NCBI GenBank assembly: GCA_037893245.1
Contig: JBAIAA010000074.1
Location: 1,550,001 to 1,614,000, forward strand
Length of the DNA stretch: 64,000 nt
DNA from: Crossaster papposus
Taxonomy: Eukaryota > Echinodermata > Asteroidea > Velatida > Solasteridae
Reading direction: 5' to 3'
The notes beneath the pieces were generated by a model. That model was not told where the DNA came from. It ran no database searches and saw only the letters and a list, made by a program, of their open reading frames with translations. Both the position numbers and the translations under genes were made by a program. Positions 63,138-64,000 of the stretch are shown here, piece after piece. Numbering within the stretch: position 1 is the first letter of the stretch; the number at the start of each line of letters is the position of its first letter.

Positions 63138-63243
63138 GTAAGTCAACGTTTCTGCTTTTGGGGGGGGGGGGGGGGGGCATGGAATTACTAGATGGATTGG
63201 CAGAGGGTGTTGAATAATTTCTTAGGGCCAATTTCATGGAGTT

Positions 63244-63720
63244 CAACGCCTCCAAAATGCCACTGCTCGCCTCATCACCTTATCCAGACGCACCACTCAC
63301 ATCACCCCCGTCTTAAAGTCCCTCCACTGGCTCCCCATCATTGATCGCATTGCCTTCAAGATCCTCCTTCTCGCTTTCAGGTCACGACAAGGAACTTCAC
63401 CGGACTACATATCTGACATTATCACGGAATATAAACCGTCACGTAGTCTTCGTTCAGTCAGAGCGCTACAGCTTACGGTTCCCCGTACCAATCACTCTTG
63501 GGGAGACCGGTCTTTTTCAAGCGCCGCTCCCGAACTCTGGAACAAATTACCTTTTGAAATTCGTCAGTCATCATCATTGTCTGTATTTAAATCTTCTCTA
63601 AAAACCCACATGTTTACCTTACGGTTTTGTGATTAAAAACAATCTGTATTGTGCGCCATGAGCGTCTTGCTTGGCGGATACCGGCGCCTTATAAATGTTC
63701 ATTATTATTATTATTATTAG
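63244..63720 (+). pseudogene. 5'-truncated LINE (RT C-terminus and 3' tail)
   Basis: An open frame from 63244 to the stop at 63634-63636 encodes the C-terminal domain of an L2/CR1-like reverse transcriptase: HITPVLKSLHWLPI, FKILLLAF, SPDYISDII, FSSAAPELWNKLP and a KSSLKTHMF end. The 5' part is absent, as usual for truncated LINE copies. A tail with GGCGGATACCGGCGCCTTAT and (ATT)n to 63719 follows. It interrupts a CAATTTCATGGAG repeat at 63224-63243. Confidence 0.85.
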
Positions 63721-64000
63721 TTCCTGAGGTTTTTTTTTCTTTTCTGTGGCACGCGAACGATTTGCAAAAGAAGGGGAATGCCGAAAAAATGGCAAAGTCA
63801 AACATTCGGAGAAGTTTTTTTCTGAATGTGTCGCGACAATGCAGTTTGTGCGTGGTTCTCACAACGTAGGTGCAAATGTCAAGTGTAGATTTGCCGAACT
63901 ATGGCCAGTCCACATACACGAAGAACATGCGACAAAACAAGAACAAAACAACATGAATGTTGCACGAATCTCAGGCAACATTCGTGCGGACATTTCGCGA
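63721..64000 (+). other. Intron after the first VWD exon of unit F
   Basis: No exon matching VWD part 2 is seen before the window ends. Confidence 0.4.

Noticed and set aside
59950-60898. Open frames with RDPLATHS or GREWVASGSRV repeats
   Set aside because: Products of the 11-bp repeat in an intron. Only 60652-60820 at the end is a real exon, in another frame.
743-63137. Identification as SCO-spondin, zonadhesin or a gel-forming mucin by name
   Set aside because: No TSP1, LDLa, MAM or PTS-rich regions are visible in the window and every unit has an added EGF domain, so only the superfamily is assigned.

Overview
The window is invertebrate-type eukaryotic DNA. It has a 40-exon gene with GT/AG introns, many small transposon families, tRNA-derived SINEs, a Ty3-type LTR retrotransposon and large intronic minisatellites. 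The domain repertoire (VWD, C8, TIL, EGF, C-type lectin) and repeat style suit a marine invertebrate deuterostome. An echinoderm is plausible, but the sequence alone does not prove it.

One gene on the + strand runs through the whole window and beyond both ends. I recovered 40 coding exons (first at 743, last ending at 63137). Joined, they keep one open frame of 6759 nt, or 2253 residues. The protein is a tandem array of one module: VWD (three exons), C8 (two exons), TIL (one exon), TILa/EGF-like (one exon), EGF (one exon). Splice phases repeat exactly (1-0, 0-0, 0-0, 0-1, 1-1, 1-0, 0-1, 1-1), so each module is a symmetric phase 1-1 cassette. The units are A (C8 onward, 743-11459), B (22545-34049), C (35210-42788), D (44721-53459), E (54167-62222) and F (first VWD exon only, 62914-63137). 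The family is the zonadhesin / IgGFc-binding protein / tectorin / gel-forming-mucin group of secreted disulfide-linked proteins. Sea-star footprint (adhesive) proteins share this repertoire and are one hypothesis for function.

The most striking novelty is in unit C. A complete two-exon C-type lectin domain (39265-39907, phase 1-1) sits inside the C8 domain, exactly at the intron that splits C8 in every other unit. A second functional clue is the GDPH autocleavage motif, which is present in unit F but replaced in units B to E.

The intron between units A and B carries a complete, apparently very young LTR retrotransposon (12063-22389). Its LTRs are both 1553 bp and I found no mismatch by eye. 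It has a CATG target duplication, a tRNA-Ser-type primer binding site, intact gag and pol frames, and a predicted -1 frameshift pseudoknot at the gag/pol junction. The remaining introns hold a 4-kb 9-bp minisatellite, other minisatellites, at least eight copies of a TTAA-flanked palindromic MITE, other TIR elements, a Tc1/mariner deletion derivative, SINEs and a LINE 3' end. Several minisatellites start within about 70 bp of a 5' splice site, and two arrays duplicate an exon end together with its splice donor.
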